A DNA stretch of 64,000 nt from Dermatophagoides farinae (lineage: Eukaryota > Arthropoda > Arachnida > Sarcoptiformes > Pyroglyphidae). The notes beneath the pieces were generated by a model. It had not been told where the DNA came from and did not search any database. It saw only the letters and a program-made list of their open reading frames with translations. The position numbers and the translations under genes are program-made. The stretch spans positions 124,001-188,000 of the forward strand of contig NC_134678.1 of the NCBI RefSeq assembly GCF_024713945.1, read 5' to 3'. This document shows positions 11,128-24,999 of this stretch, in pieces (the first letter of the stretch is position 1; the number at the start of each line of letters is the position of its first letter).

Positions 11128-12717
11128 TCATCGAATCGTGTGAACAATGTCATCAATTTTCAATAATGATCGAACCGTTTCTGATGCTAATGTGATGGCA
11201 GAAATAGAAACCTGTAGCGGTTGTACAACATTTTCAGCCAACATATCAGAAACCGACCCAAGACGAACGTTGATTCCTGTATATTTTTCATCATTTGCAT
11301 GACGATTACGCAATTCAGTAACGGTAACAATAGGATTTAGACCAGCATTTTCAGCCAATGTATATGGGATAACTTCCATTGAATCGGCAAAGGCACGGAA
11401 ACAAATACCATCTAAACCAACTAATGTACGACTAAAATCGGATAATTTCCTGGATAATTCAATCTCCAATGAACCACCACCAGAAATCAAAGCAGGTCGA
11501 ATTACTAAACATCGAATGACACATAAAGCATCATGTAATGATCTTTCAGCTTCTTCCAGAACCAACTTATTCGAACCACGAATAACGATATTTACCGTAC
11601 GATTTGCGTTCGGCGATGAAATTCCCGAGAACCGAATGAATTTCGCATCGGATACTTCTTCCACCAAATCTACTGATGCTAGTGCTTCAGGTTGGAAATG
11701 ATCCAAACTTGCAACAGGACGACAACCCAATGATTTACAAATGAATTCGATATCTTCACGTTCAACATCGCGTAAGACAGCAATTTTAGCTTTGTTAAAA
11801 AAATGAATGGCCATTTCATTCAATGCATCGCGTAAGATGGATTTTTGAATAAGTAGAACATTACAGCCAGTTTTTTTGATTTGTTTCACAATGTTTAGAA
11901 TGTAAAGACGTTCCTCTTTCAATATACGATCCATTTGTGTATAATCCGATATTACCACCTGATTATCCATATCTGTCTTTGGCGGTGATACACAGAATTG
12001 AATCAAACCGATACGAGCTTTTTCAATTTTTTTCACACCAAAATCATTGGCAAATTTTTGTGGCAACACCAAGCCATCGAACATTTGTGTATCATCCAAT
12101 GTTCCACCCAATTTTCGAATGATTCGAATATCTTTCAAATCAACGTTATTATTTTCCTGTACTTTCAGCACGGCATCCACCGATATTGGTGCCAAAAGGG
12201 ATGAATGTTGAGAAACCACTTTACTATTCAAACTTGTTGTTGCCGCTTTGATCAATGTATCACGATCATCCAGATTCACTGGGATCGACATACTTTCCAA
12301 TATTTCAACGGATTTAGCTGCTGCACGTTGAAATGAATCCGATATTGCTGTTGGATGAATACCACGTTTGAGTAGTTTATCAGCAGCATCAAGCAATGAA
12401 CCGGCTAATACAACGACCGATGTAGTACCATCGCCTGCTTCAACATCTTGAGCTTTACTTAATTCTACCAACATTTTTGCGGCCGGATGCAATACACGCA
12501 TTTGTTTCAGAATCGTAGCACCATCATTCGTTATGGTAACATCACCATTCGGTGATTCAATCATTTTATCCATACCTTTTGGACCCAATGATGTTCGTAT
12601 GGCATCTGAAACGGCTTTCGCTGCCACAATATTCGATGAACGAATTTCAGTCGGTTTTTCCTTATCTTTGAATGATTTTTCATTCGATTTTGGGATTGTT
12701 TTTACGTTTGCAGTCAT
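11128..12717 (-). CDS. CCT4: Chaperonin CCT subunit delta (TCP-1 delta)
   Basis: Delta subunit of the cytosolic hetero-oligomeric chaperonin TRiC/CCT, which folds actin, tubulin and other proteins with ATP. It is a single uninterrupted exon of 529 residues (human 539). Group II chaperonin signatures are plain: [27 protein letters not shown], the nucleotide motif [26 protein letters not shown], and [16 protein letters not shown] near the C-terminal ATP site. Delta-specific stretches such as [15 protein letters not shown] and APKTDMDNQ-like PPKTDMDNQ fix the subunit. The GGG motif is followed by Ser-Leu-Glu, where human has Ala-Pro-Glu. The start codon gives the expected short acidic/basic leader before IRSSNI. 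The gene lies head-to-tail behind RAD50 with about 290 bases between. Confidence 0.97.
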   Translation of the reverse strand: MTANVKTIPKSNEKSFKDKEKPTEIRSSNIVAAKAVSDAIRTSLGPKGMDKMIESPNGDVTITNDGATILKQMRVLHPAAKMLVELSKAQDVEAGDGTTSVVVLAGSLLDAADKLLKRGIHPTAISDSFQRAAAKSVEILESMSIPVNLDDRDTLIKAATTSLNSKVVSQHSSLLAPISVDAVLKVQENNNVDLKDIRIIRKLGGTLDDTQMFDGLVLPQKFANDFGVKKIEKARIGLIQFCVSPPKTDMDNQVVISDYTQMDRILKEERLYILNIVKQIKKTGCNVLLIQKSILRDALNEMAIHFFNKAKIAVLRDVEREDIEFICKSLGCRPVASLDHFQPEALASVDLVEEVSDAKFIRFSGISSPNANRTVNIVIRGSNKLVLEEAERSLHDALCVIRCLVIRPALISGGGSLEIELSRKLSDFSRTLVGLDGICFRAFADSMEVIPYTLAENAGLNPIVTVTELRNRHANDEKYTGINVRLGSVSDMLAENVVQPLQVSISAITLASETVRSLLKIDDIVHTIR

Positions 12718-12921
12718 TTTTTCTTTGGAATATGGAAGAAAAACGAAAATTGAAATAAAATTTAAAATAAAATTTCAGACACAAAACTACACTATAATGA
12801 TGATCTTTCGAAGCACACCTTTTTTTGAAGACAATGCTTTTCGCCTATTGCGACACCGGCATGCAACTACGGCAACTATTTACACTTGATAAAGTCGAAA
12901 TTTTTTTTTTAAATTCGAATA

Positions 12922-12927
12922 TTTATT
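12922..12927 (-). promoter_or_regulatory. Poly(A) signal of RAD50
   Basis: A TTTATTTATTTATTTA run on the plus strand gives overlapping AATAAA hexamers on the minus strand, about 80 bases after the RAD50 stop and about 200 bases before the CCT4 start codon. Confidence 0.5.
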
Positions 12928-13004
12928 TATTTATTTATGTTCATATTTATATTTTTTTCAAAAATAGTGACAATTTCTCATAATTTCAAGAAAAAAACTG
13001 ATAA

Positions 13005-16000
13005 TTATTTAGTAAGTTCTTCAGAATGAACTGGACTAAGTTCGATAGTGGAATAGCCTTCATCATTTTTGTAAACTCTATAATACTGGTCAACATAATC
13101 ATCGGCCGAAAGACATTGAAGAAAATCTTCATCATGAGTGATAATGACAATTTGAAGATGTTGATTCATTTTTCGCAACTTAACAATAGCTTTGGCCAAT
13201 GCTCGAATATTGGCACTATCCAGATTGGTTGTTGGTTCATCCAACGTGATAACGGTGAAATTATTGGAAAACAACAATGCCAATGCAATACGAATGATAA
13301 TGCATGCAAGTACTTTTTGTCCAGCCGAACATCTGCCACGCATATCCAATGTTTTACCTTGTTGAATCATTACCACACGATAATTATATGTACGACGACG
13401 TGCACTAGCCGATCTTTCGCCTTGATCAACCATAATTTGTATGGATTCGATATCCTCGCCTAATAATAAAACGAAATAATTAATTAATTAATTAATTAAT
13501 CTTAAAGCTGAAAAAAATATCATTACCTTGGTAAGAAACACGCCAAAATTGATCAATCAATTTATTAATATCCTCCATTTTATGCGTATGAACCATTGTT
13601 ATGGTATTGTCCAATGCTTTATAGAATTTATCAAGATCTTCACAAGCCAATTCACTAATCACTTTATCAATACATTTTTCACGATAATTTTTATTTGCAT
13701 TACGATATTCATCATGATTGGCCATTTCATCATTAATTTTTTTGATTTTCTCAACAAGATCTAGAATTTTGGTTTTTGAACTTTCTTTATGTGTGGCCAT
13801 TGCCTGACGTTCACGTTCGGCACGGATACGTTTCTCACGTATTGTTGTAATATTTGACGAACCAATTTTATCTTTGAATTCTTTCAATTCTGTTTCTTTA
13901 TCATGAATTTCTTGCTGTAAATTCAATAGAATTTGTCGATCCAATAATTGACGTTTATTCAATTCAAAATTGACAATCATTTCATTGATCACATTCATAT
14001 CATTGGCCATTTGTTTCTTTTCCACCTCCACTTTGGTCAATCGTTTATCGAGATCATCAAGATAATCTTGTGATATTTTACTTTGTAATTCTCGCAATTT
14101 AGTCAAAGATTTTTCAATTTCTTCACTATTCTTTTTCAATGTTTTCAGTGAATTTTGTTGCAATTGAATCGTATGCTGTAAATCTTCTTTAGATTTTTGC
14201 CAATTTTCACGATGATCACACAGTTGAATCTGTAATGTTTTAATTTCTTGATCAATCGGTGACAATTTTGTTTCTAATTCGTTAAGTTTTTGTTCATTTT
14301 GTTCAATTCTCTCAATCAATTCTTGTCGTTTACGAATATTATGCATTTGATTTTGTTCTTTTTGCAGATGTTCATTACGATTTCGTTCGGCTAATTGTAA
14401 AAGATTTTGCAATTTACTTTTTTCTTCAGTCATTCTCAAAAAATCGGCCTGAATTTTCGATAATTTCAAATCACAAGATTTAACATCCAATTCTGTACGC
14501 TGTAATTGACAATTTAATTCTTCCAAATCAAGATTGCGTTCATCAGATTCTGGCTGTAAGTATGTTTGCAGTTTTGCATTTAAATCAATATATTCTTTAT
14601 AAAGATTATCATATTTATTTGCTTGTTGTAGACATTTTTGCCAATCATCAATCATTGTTTTTATCGAGTCCAATTCTGTGTTATATTTTGTCAATAATTT
14701 TTTCAAATCACCAACATTGGCTGTAATTTTTTCGATTTCTTCATTACAATCACGAATATTTTGTTCAATTTCAGGAATGGATTCAATTTCATTTCGTAAT
14801 AGCATCAATTGATTATGTTTTTGTTCACTGGTGGTGATTTTTGCTTCGATAGCCTCTAATTTTTCAGGATTATAATCACACAAGTCCGAACTAAAATTCA
14901 CCACTTCGTGATGATCAAGACTTCGTCCACAAAAGGGACATTCTTGCTTTTCTTCAATAATAGTGACATATTCATCCATTACTTGTGACATATATTCATG
15001 TTTAGATTTTTTTTTACGTAATTCATTGAGATCATTTTCAATTTTCAAACGATAATCATTGAATTCCTCGACAGTACAAACGCCGTTTAATTTTTCCTTA
15101 ATCCGAACTAATTGTTTTTCGTTTTTATCCAATAATTCTTGCTGATTTTTCAACGAAATTGTTTGACTAGACAATTGTTGTTCAACATTTTTAATCTCTG
15201 CCATTCGTTTATCTAAATCTTCGCGACGTTTTTTATCGATGAGTTGAGAAAGTTTTTCGGAAAAATTGCCAACATCAACAGAAAGCCTATTGAATAATTC
15301 GAAATTATTCATTTTAATAGTTGCCATTTCGGCTTCAATTTTCTGTTTCTGTGATTGAAAATAATCATAAAATTTTTTTCGTTGTTGATTTTCATTTGCC
15401 ACAGCAATTTGTTTCTTCAATGTATCACATTCTGTTCCAAGAGATTTTTTCTTCATTTCTAGACGATCAATTTCCATTTTTGAATCTGTAGCCAATTGTT
15501 TTTGATTGATTTCGGTCAATTGTGTTTCCAGATTCGTGATATCTTGATTCAATTTTGTTAGCAAATTTTCCGGCGCATTTTTCATTTCACCATCACAAAT
15601 TGCTTCGATTTTCGCTTCTGAATCCCTGATTTCAGATCGACGAAATTCAATTTCTATCATGATTTTATCCTTTTCATTTTTCAATTCATTAAATTTTTCT
15701 TTGATCACAGCATCTAGTTTTGAATGTTTACGTTGTCGATTTTCAAATGAATTTTCGGAATTTTCAATCATTTCATGAAGATGTTTCGAGTATTTCGCGA
15801 AAAATTCTTTGACAGATTTACAATCATTGTGATCAAGGTTTTCATAATCATTTTGAATGGCTGATGATGACCAGTCACCAGTGACAATTGGGTTGATTTT
15901 ATCAAAATATTCAGCTAATTGACTGCGACATAAATCAATTTGTGCTTGATGATACGAAAATTGTGATTTTTCTCGATTAATTTGATCATATTGTTCACAA

Positions 16001-17001
16001 CATTTTTTCATCCGTAATTCAAGTGAATTTTTTTTTGATTTCGATTCCTTAAAATTAGAATCAAAATTGGCTAATCTTTCATCGATTTGTTGTCGATTTA
16101 ATTGCATCAATTCGGTGGGTTGATCACGGCAATTTTTATCAATTTTATCGATATATTTTTGTTTCTCGTCAATTGAACCAATCAATTCGGATATTTTTTT
16201 CGACATCATTTCGGCATATTTTTCATTTTCAATTAGATCAGCGATTAGACTATCAAGCTGATTGATTTTCGAATCAAGATTTCGTATCTTTTCTTTCTCC
16301 ACTTTAATTTTCGATTCTTCTTCAGCCAACTGTTTTCGTCGCTGATCAACCTCTTTACGGATGTGTTCGGTGAAAATGACATCTTTTTCCAATAATCGTA
16401 AATTGATCATTTCTTCATCACGCAATTTTTTAATTGATTCCAATGCTTTTGTAAAGCCAATTGAACCGAAGATGTCATCGAATTTTTCTTTCAACATTTT
16501 GCCTTCACTCAATGGCCAATGAATATCTTCCTGGTGGCAAAATATCACATTATTCAAGATGGCTTTTGATACACCAATCAATTCAATAAGTTCAGCATTA
16601 ATATCGGCAAACTTTTGGTCAATTGAACGATTACCGCGTTTAATTACGGCGTTTATCTGACGAAATGTAATTTGTGGCTTATCTTTTACATATTTTAATG
16701 TCGCTTGCATGGATCGTGTTATGATTGTAGATTTTGCTTCAACATCAGTGAATTGCAAACGAATTTGTCCACGAACAATCGAATTATCCATAAATTGCAC
16801 GTCGTGAATAAATGTTTTGCCACTATTACTATATGGCGGCATCACACCAGTCGTAACATATTTCAACGATTCAATTATCGATGTTTTACCGGCGCCATTT
16901 GGTCCGAGAATGATTGTAAGCGGTAAAAATCGTATCTCTTGTGGTTCATTTGGATTGAAACTACGTATCCCTTGGATACTCAAGCGTTGAAGATGTGTCA
17001 T
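13005..17001 (-). CDS. RAD50: DNA repair protein RAD50
   Basis: SMC-like ATPase of the MRE11-RAD50-NBS1 complex, which senses and tethers DNA double-strand breaks in the nucleus (family knowledge). Two exons (17001-13527 and 13459-13005) flank a 67-base intron. Together they encode 1,309 residues, against 1,312 in human. Start chosen at 17001 because MTHLQRLSIQGIRSF matches the family N-terminus; an in-frame ATG 60 bases upstream is less likely. Visible: Walker A GPNGAGKT (33-40), the Q-loop region NVIFCHQED, then long charged coiled coils interrupted by the zinc-hook CPFC (C688 and C691). A second coiled coil leads to LWR-like QFWRVSYQG. The second exon holds RRRTYNYRVVM, the ABC signature RGRCSAGQKVLA and Walker B VITLDEPTTNLD followed by ITHDEDF. 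The intron carries an ATTA repeat. All catalytic motifs are intact. Confidence 0.97.
13477..13500. repeat. AATT/TAAT tandem repeat in the RAD50 intron
   Basis: About six perfect copies of a TAAT unit occupy a third of the 67-base RAD50 intron. The repeat lies upstream of the acceptor in transcript sense and may act as part of the branch or pyrimidine region. It would be length-variable. Confidence 0.8.
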
Positions 17002-17323
17002 GTTCGGATTGATGAATGATGATGATGATAATTGTAGAAAAACAATTTCAATTTGAATCAATTTTGAATACTCCTCATATGACTCAAAATAAGAGACTAG
17101 TGTAAAAAAAATTGATATCGATTGTATTTTTTAATATCGCCCCTCTCTTGATTCGCTCTTGGTGTTTCACTGTTGCTTGTTTGTCATGTAAAGTTTATAT
17201 GCATCGTGTTTTTTTGACAATTGTTTGATTTTCAGTTATAAATTCTCTATTGTTTAGTTGTGTTTTCTAAGCGAAAATTTTTCTTTTGTTCAAAACATTG
17301 ATAATCGAAGCAATAAATCAATA
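17002..17323. promoter_or_regulatory. Divergent promoter between RAD50 and myosin light chain
   Basis: The start codons of RAD50 (minus) and the myosin regulatory light chain (plus) are only 322 bases apart, head to head. The spacer is non-coding and must contain both 5' UTRs and both core promoters. A GC-richer patch (around 17140-17165, with CGCCCC and TCGC) lies mid-way. No clear TATA box was identified, as is common for housekeeping pairs. That promoter elements are shared is inference from the spacing. Confidence 0.5.
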
Positions 17324-18246
17324 ATGAATACCAGAAATAAAAAAGGACGTGGTGCTACGAAAAAACGTGCACAACGAGCAACATCCAATGTATTTGCCAT
17401 GTTTGATCAGGTAATTTAATTTCGAATTTTTTTCTGAATTTAAAACAAAACAAAAACGCAAATCATGTTGGCCACTTATTCGATAAATTCTTTGGAATTT
17501 CAAATTCTAGGAAAAATCAAATTCTTAATTCAAAAGATACAAATTATCATTCGAAATGAAATCAAATTTTTTCTGGATGACTAAACTAGGTGTGGCTCAT
17601 GCAGATACACACACACGCACAAAAACATTGCGGATGTTTATACATTGACCGTTATTGCAATATGTTTTGATTTGTAAAAATAATGACGTTTTTCGTTTTG
17701 TTGAATTTTTTCATTGACATTTAAAATAGGCTCAAATACAAGAATTTAAAGAAGCATTCAATATGATAGATCAGAATCGTGATGGTTTTATTGATAAAGA
17801 AGATCTACATGATATGTTAGCATCGTTGGGCAAAAATCCGGATGATCCATATCTCGAAGGAATGATGAACGAAGCACCGGGACCAATTAATTTTACAATG
17901 TTTTTAACATTATTTGGTGAACGACTGCAAGGCACAGATCCAGAGGACGTGATTAAAAATGCGTTTGCTTGTTTTGATGAAGAAAATACCGGTGTTATTC
18001 ACGAGGAAAAACTACGTGAACTTCTTACAACGATGGGTGATCGTTTCACTGAAGAGGATGTGAGTTTTTTTGCTTTTGTTGCATTCTGTTGAAAAGAAAA
18101 TCTAAATTTATTTCTCTCTCTCTCTCACACACACACAGGTGGATGATATGTTTCGTGAGGCGCCAATCGATAAAAATGGCCAATTTGATTTTGTTGAATT
18201 TACACGTATCCTAAAACATGGTGCCAAAGATAAAGATGATCAATAA
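17324..18246 (+). CDS. sqh: Non-muscle myosin II regulatory light chain
   Basis: Regulatory light chain of non-muscle myosin II; its phosphorylation switches on actomyosin contraction. Three exons (17324-17410, 17730-18059 and 18139-18246) give 174 residues, the same length as fly Spaghetti squash. The phosphorylation motif [12 protein letters not shown] is intact, with T20 and S21 at the fly positions. EF-hand 1 is [12 protein letters not shown]. The long conserved stretch [20 protein letters not shown] is present. The end is [12 protein letters not shown]. The stop codon is overlapped by an AATAAA (18242-18247), probably too close to be the used poly(A) signal. Intron 2 ends in CT/CA repeats forming the acceptor tract. 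It is head to head with RAD50. Identity is very secure; vertebrate MYL9/MYL12 are the orthologues. Confidence 0.96.
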
Positions 18247-21200
18247 AATAATAGTATTCATTGGGTTCATTCAAATATTAAATAATACAAACAAAACATT
18301 TCCTCATTTTCCAGAAGATTTTTTAAAATTAAATTTTATAATTATTTATCGAAAAATGTTCAACCAGAATGGACCAACAAAAGTCGATTGCCTTATCGTC
18401 AACGACGAAAAACAAAAGGAAAGAAAATACGTACACTTTCCACTAAAATTGTATTGTCAAACCATCATTAGTGTGAGATAAAATAAGATATTTGTGTGTT
18501 AATTGACAAACTGACAAATCAATATTTTTTTTGAACAGTGTTTGATTGATTGATTGATAAAGATATCAATTATATTATTATTATTATTATCATAATGTAA
18601 GTAAATGATGATGATTAATCATTGAGATTCAAATTACATTTTCATGACGAATTCATTAATTATAATCTTCGATACAGTTATTTTGCCATTGTCATCATCA
18701 TCATCATCATCATATGAGATGTTGGTGTGATGATTGAGTTTCATCAATGAAGATGATGAAGTGAATCGGATGTTTGAAATTTTATTATGAAACACGATTT
18801 GAAATGTGATTTTTGTCTATTGTGAAACCAGAAAAAAGGACCTTGTAATCATCATCAACGTGGATGGATCTTATGTCCTATGCATGCATTTTCAAAAAAA
18901 AAAAACGAATGAAAATAAATTTGAAACATAATATTTCAATCATCTTGAAAAGTTATAATCATCATAGTCGTCGTTTTTTCCAAAGTATTAGTTTTTTATA
19001 TGTTTGTTGACGACTTGGCGAAACAACAACAAAAAAAGACAAATGCCATTCCTTTTTCTCCATTGGTGATGCAATGGACGTCTCATGTTTCAAATAACGA
19101 TGATGGAGATGCTCGATGTTTTAGCCATTTTTTTTTTATTTCGAAACTAATAAATATTGGTCAATATTTTGATAAATTGTGATGGCTCAGCAAGAGATTC
19201 TGTTTCGAATTGAAAAGTGTCGAATAGAATTAAAATCATCATTTTTTTAGAAATTGATTCATTGATTAAGATGTGAAAAAGATCCATACGCTTTTGGATG
19301 CTGATGAGAATCAAGTGTGACACTCTCATCTATTTCAAAAGATACGGTTCATTTGAATCCAGATAATAATTTCGTTAAATAGATGCTGTCATAGTTGATT
19401 ACTACTGCAGATATGTTCTGTTGATTTTTTTTGATGGTTTTCAAACATTATATTCTTCCACATATAGACATCATCAAAATAGATAATAATCTCCTTGATT
19501 ATATCTCTCTATGACAATCAAGATTCGTTGTTCTTGTTTTGTTCAATGTTTGTGTGTGTTTGGGGCCAACCAACCAAACGAGGGGCAAAATTATTATGCA
19601 AACATTGCATTTCGGTTCATTTGCAATGTATAGAGAGTAAAAAATTTTGTAATCTGAACTTTTAACTTTTCTTTTTTTCCCATCATCATTCTCGGTTGTC
19701 TATTTTGAAAATTCTACTTTATTCTATAAACATCGCTCCACAAAATACACACACAGAATCCTTGTTGTCCTGAAACGAGAAAAAAAATTATAAATTGTCA
19801 AATGAAAACAGTTTTTTTAAATTTCCTTTCTCTCAGTTCTCAATGTGAATTGGTAATTTTATCTTTTTTTTGGGAAAGGAAGAAACCATGGTTTAATATT
19901 ACAATCCATCCATCCATAGACCATAATCATAATAATAACCATCATTATTCTTCGAATTGAATTGATGATGGAAAAAATCATTAATTCCATTAATGAATTG
20001 GCTTTTTGAAAAACGAGAGAGATTCTTTGTGTCGTCAAGTTAATAGAATTTGAATTTAGAAGAAAAAAGTAGTAAAATAAATTCACTGATTTGAATGAAC
20101 TTTGAACTTTTTTTTCGGCTGTTGTTTGAACGTCGGCGGATGGATGAATGGATGGATATCGGAAATTCTGGAAAATAATGAAAATTCATTAATTGTCAAC
20201 AGAACAAAACTATTATATAATATGGGTGATTATTGCCATCAATTTTTGTTTTTCCGTCAGCTTAAAATGAATGAATGAATTGAATTGAATTTTCGAAAAC
20301 TTTCCAAAAAGTCAAATGATACGCAACTAAAGGAAAAGAAATGCATCCATTATTTTGATGATGAGAAAAGCTATTTGAAAAGTAAATATTTGTTTTGAAT
20401 GAATTTTTCTTTTTCTAAACTAATAAAACAAATTCAACTCATTGTAAGTGTGATAATGATCAAACATCCGAAAATTAAACATCCACTTTCATTTTATGTC
20501 ACACACGCATTTTCGCTTTCAATCACTTTGATTGATCATTTGCAGATTTAATAATCACTGATTGATTGATTGATTGATATTTGTGGTTGTAACAAAAATA
20601 TTTAGACATTCAATCAATCAATGATGATAATGATGTGCAATTTTTTTCGTTTCGATGATCCGATCAGATTCGATTCAATTAAATCAGCGATTGTTTCATG
20701 TCATATTTGTGACAATTTGTTTGATGATGATTATCATTGGACAAGTTTATTGTTTGTTGGTGTGACACACATGCATTTTCACGCACACTATGTCTATGTA
20801 AGAAGGATGTCTATGTAATCTTCTTTTTATATATAGGACATGAATGAATGGCAACCAAAAATTTGTTTCAATTTGGCTTTTGAAGTTTGTGTGTCGATTC
20901 CAAAACTTCTGCCCCCACCTTTGATATAAAATTTCGGGTAACATATGCTGCAATTTTTTTCGAGTCTAAATCCATCAAAGTAAATCTGATATCCGAATTT
21001 TGGAACAATAGATTTTTCACTATATGTGTGTTTCGCAATTCAAAACAACAATGTTTTCAATTGAAAATTGTGAAATTTAATCCGAAAAATAATGACAACA
21101 ACAACGACGAAAAAATTAAAATCAATCATTGACTAGTATCATTTGTAGTTTTCCATCGAGATATTCAGCCATTTGTTTTTTTTTTGTCAACAACAAAACA

Positions 21201-24200
21201 TTTCAATGTTTTGTTTGTTTGTTTGTTTCGATTGATTGAGATAATGATATTTTTTTGAATAAAAATTTCTTGTTTTCAAAAAAAAGGACAAATTATTACA
21301 ACCTATTTGTGGTTTAACAACAATGGACCAATAGAGATAGAGTAAAAGTAGGAGTGATAACCAAAATCGAGGCCATTGGACTTTAAAACTTGCAAAACAA
21401 AACAAAAATCGATAATCAACGATAGGGAAATCATCATTTCTGGTAACCAAAACTCGGTATGAGGTCATAATCATCCCGAGTAATCATTCTGTGTTTGTTT
21501 TTTTTGTGAAAAATCTCAGAGTTCTTATCGAAAATGAAATCAAAGGTAAAACTTAGTGAAACGTAATGATTTTCTTCGTTTCTTCAAGACACTACTGATG
21601 TGGCGACTGTCGGACTGGACTAGACTTTAGAAATTTTTTGTCTGTGTGTGTGTGTGTATGATCGTCGTAGTCGGGACAGGTAATTTGTCACCGTCTGTCA
21701 CACAGAGTGAATATTGTCTGTCTATTAGCTATAGGCTAAGGCCAATAACACAAGTGTCACAAGCAACAAATTGTCATTGTCTTTAGGATTGATGTGTCTG
21801 GCGACAAAAATGAAATTTTTTACTGGATTGGAATTTGATAAAAACGACTAAGAAACGGACAAACCGGACACACAAAACATCATCATCTTGGAACTAGACG
21901 GATGAAAAAATGTTGATTAGCTTCTGGATCTATATTCTATACATGTACATAGTTTATTGAGCCCAATGTTGTTATCGTTATTATTATGTTTACACAATTG
22001 TCGTTCATTTTTTTGAAGCCATTCAAATTCATTGAGGATTCGGGTTACAAACAGCCAACCAACCAACCGCCATTACCATCCATTATATTGTGTCAGGACC
22101 CTATGTGATCAGCTTACCAAAAGCTTTCATTTATATGAAATTTTCGTCTAGATTTTTTTTCATTCGTTCATTCATTCATTCATTTTATTTTGTTTCTATG
22201 GAACCAGCAAAAAATGGTTTTTTGTTCTCCACCATTGTTCTTCTTTTTTTTCCTCTTTCGATTTGTTTGTTTTTCCATTTTCGCTTTTGTTCTCTCTTCG
22301 AGAATGGTCTTTGTATGTATTTTTGGAGAGCTGTAGGATCAACCAACAAAACCATTCCATCCACTAATAGACTTTTTGTTGTTTGTTTGTTCCATTTCAA
22401 GTTTTTTTTCGGCCCTTGTTGTTTGATTTATCCATGCCAATCCATCTTTTCCAAAAGCTAAACTAGGCTAATCCTCTTTGGGTTATTGTTGTTGTTCGGC
22501 TATTTGATTTTTATTCGTTTTTTCGTTTCGATTTGAAATATTTTTCATTGACTCGAATTAGGCACATAGGCAAACCGAACAAAACCCGTTTTGTTTGCGT
22601 AGTAATTTTGAAAACTTAAAGCAAGCAAGTGCTTTCATTCTGTTTGATAATCGGGATTTTCCACTAGAATGTGGAATCTTCCATCGGTTTTCGATTAAAT
22701 TGGCCAATTAAGTTGTCAAAATGTGTTTGTCTTTTTTCACTTTCTTTCACTTGCTGTTTGAATTATACACACTGATGATGATGATCTGATAAGGTTTCAT
22801 CATCATCAATCAATTATGATCAATTAAATTGAAAAGAAAAGAAGAATCCGAACCGAAATGTGAAATTGGATGTCACTTTCAATGTACTGTTTTGCTGTTC
22901 ATTTAGCTGCTTGATGGTTGATCTTCATGTCACACGATGTGTGATTGCTTGTTGTTGATTTTTGTTTTTGTGTTTGGTTTTCTTCCGAGAAAAAAAATCT
23001 TTTATTTTCATTCAGCAAAGCTTTGGCCCTTGAGAAAATGACATCCGATGGAATAAGACTAAATTATTGTCATTTTTCGCAAACAAAGCAAAATTTTTCA
23101 CAAACGCACACAATGAATCTGTGGCGCATGTTATGTTGTCTAATTACAGCTATTCTATTTTTTTCTGGTTAACAATCGAGATTCGAATTGAATTCAATTG
23201 GATTGGATTGGAGGAATATAAGGAATATATGGTTCTGGTTTGGTTGGTCGGCTGGTTGATACGTTGTGTGTACGTCCTAAATTTAGTTGATTTTTATATA
23301 AAATCAAAGGCGTGGTTAAATAGTAATATGCCTGCCTCTCTCTATTTCATGTCGTTTTCTTGTTTTCTGGTTAATACAATGTTCAATGCTCGCACCAAAA
23401 AAAAAATATAACATTTATCCACATTCTATATGTAGAGCACTTTATATATGAAATAAAAAAAACCATATCAAACACACACACGCAAAAAAACCAGAAATAA
23501 AACCAGCCTGTTAACTGTACATGTTTTTTCTGGTTTCTGCCGTTGCTTGATTATTATATAGCCATCATCATCATCATATTATCATCATCATCATCGACCG
23601 TAAGTCGATGGATTCCAGACAATATTTCTACTTCTCATAAAAATCATTAAATAAATGCCACAGTGTTTTTCCGTTATTATTATCATTTTAATGATTTTGT
23701 GAAAAGTTTTTTTTTGTTCATTCAACTTGTGAATTGAAGACAAAATTTTTTTTGTTCAACGCCAACAAACATATTCTCATCCCAAATAGCAGAATTATAT
23801 TGAATCTGTAAGTGTTTTTCCTTGTTTTTCAAAGTGAATTTCGGTGCAAATTTGATTTTTGAGTTTGAATAATTTTTGTTGAAATTAATTGATTGAATTG
23901 AAATATTCTTCTTCGTCTTTTGGTCACATGTGTGTCACATTTTTCACAATCGTCGGCTCAAACACACATTAAAGACACATTTCTCTTTCACTCTCTCGAA
24001 CACTTGTGGCCGAACAAAGTGTCCATTTCTCATCAGCCTGAAAAAATTGAAATGTGTCACATGTGCCACTAATTAAATTTGCTTCGATGATGACGATGAT
24101 GGTTTTTTTTGGTTCGGTTCGGGTCGTTTACGAAATTTTTTTTCCTTTTTGACCATCAAAGATATGTCAAATCAAAAAAAATGTTCAAGTCGATTGGTGG

Positions 24201-24999
24201 TGGTCTGGACTTTTTTTTTATATGGTGGACTATATTTTCCACCATCGTCATCGTCGATTCACAAGTGGTTTTTTCCCACCACCACATCAGCATTTTTGGT
24301 AATTCTTTTTTCTCTGGTTGGTTGGTGTTTGGCTCAGAAGAACCACCACCAAAGATCGACCTTTTGACTTGTTGAACGATTTTTACGAGTTTTTTCTCGT
24401 ATGGCAAAATCCATATGTCTTTTTGTCGTGGAACCAGATTTCTGAGAATGAATTTTGCATATGACAAAGTAGTGTTTTTTCTGGACTTTTTTTTCACTGA
24501 TTCAACTCCGCAAAAAAATCCGATTTTTCCTTGTTACTGTGCTTTATTTGATTGATTTTAGAAATCAAAACAACGTTATGTTATCACATCACATAAATAA
24601 TCGATAAATCGTCAAAACTTACGATCGATCGATCGATGAATGAATGATATGATAAAAGCCAATCTTTGATTGATTTTTTTATCAAATCAAAAATTTTTTT
24701 CTTATTATTGTTACGAGTTGGAGCGAGCCAAAAAGTGTGAATGGCTTGATGCCTCGTTCGATCGATCAATCGATCGTTTGATGATTTGATTTTTAGAATT
24801 TGAACAATGAAAACTTTTTGTTTCTGAAAACATTTTGTTCTACAAATGATTGTTACCGCAAAAAATTATCTTCACGTATTTATTATAGTGTCGTGTCATG
24901 TTTCTGAAGATTAATCAATAAATTCATTTCTTTTCTTTTGCTAATTTATAGGTTTTTTCCCTTTGAATAATTTATATTTAGCAAATAAATTCTGCCAGA
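18247..24999. other. Gene-poor spacer upstream of eya
   Basis: No confident coding exon was found on either strand in 6.7 kb. Content: the myosin light chain 3' UTR, then AT-rich sequence with ATC/GAT, TTG and GT microsatellites. The right end probably holds eya 5' UTR exons, since an acceptor-like AG at 24980-24981 lies 18 bases before the eya ATG. A few short open frames (for example 19000-19182 and 20621-20818) are not repetitive but have no recognisable homologue. Non-coding regulatory sequence for eya is plausible but not shown. Confidence 0.5.
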
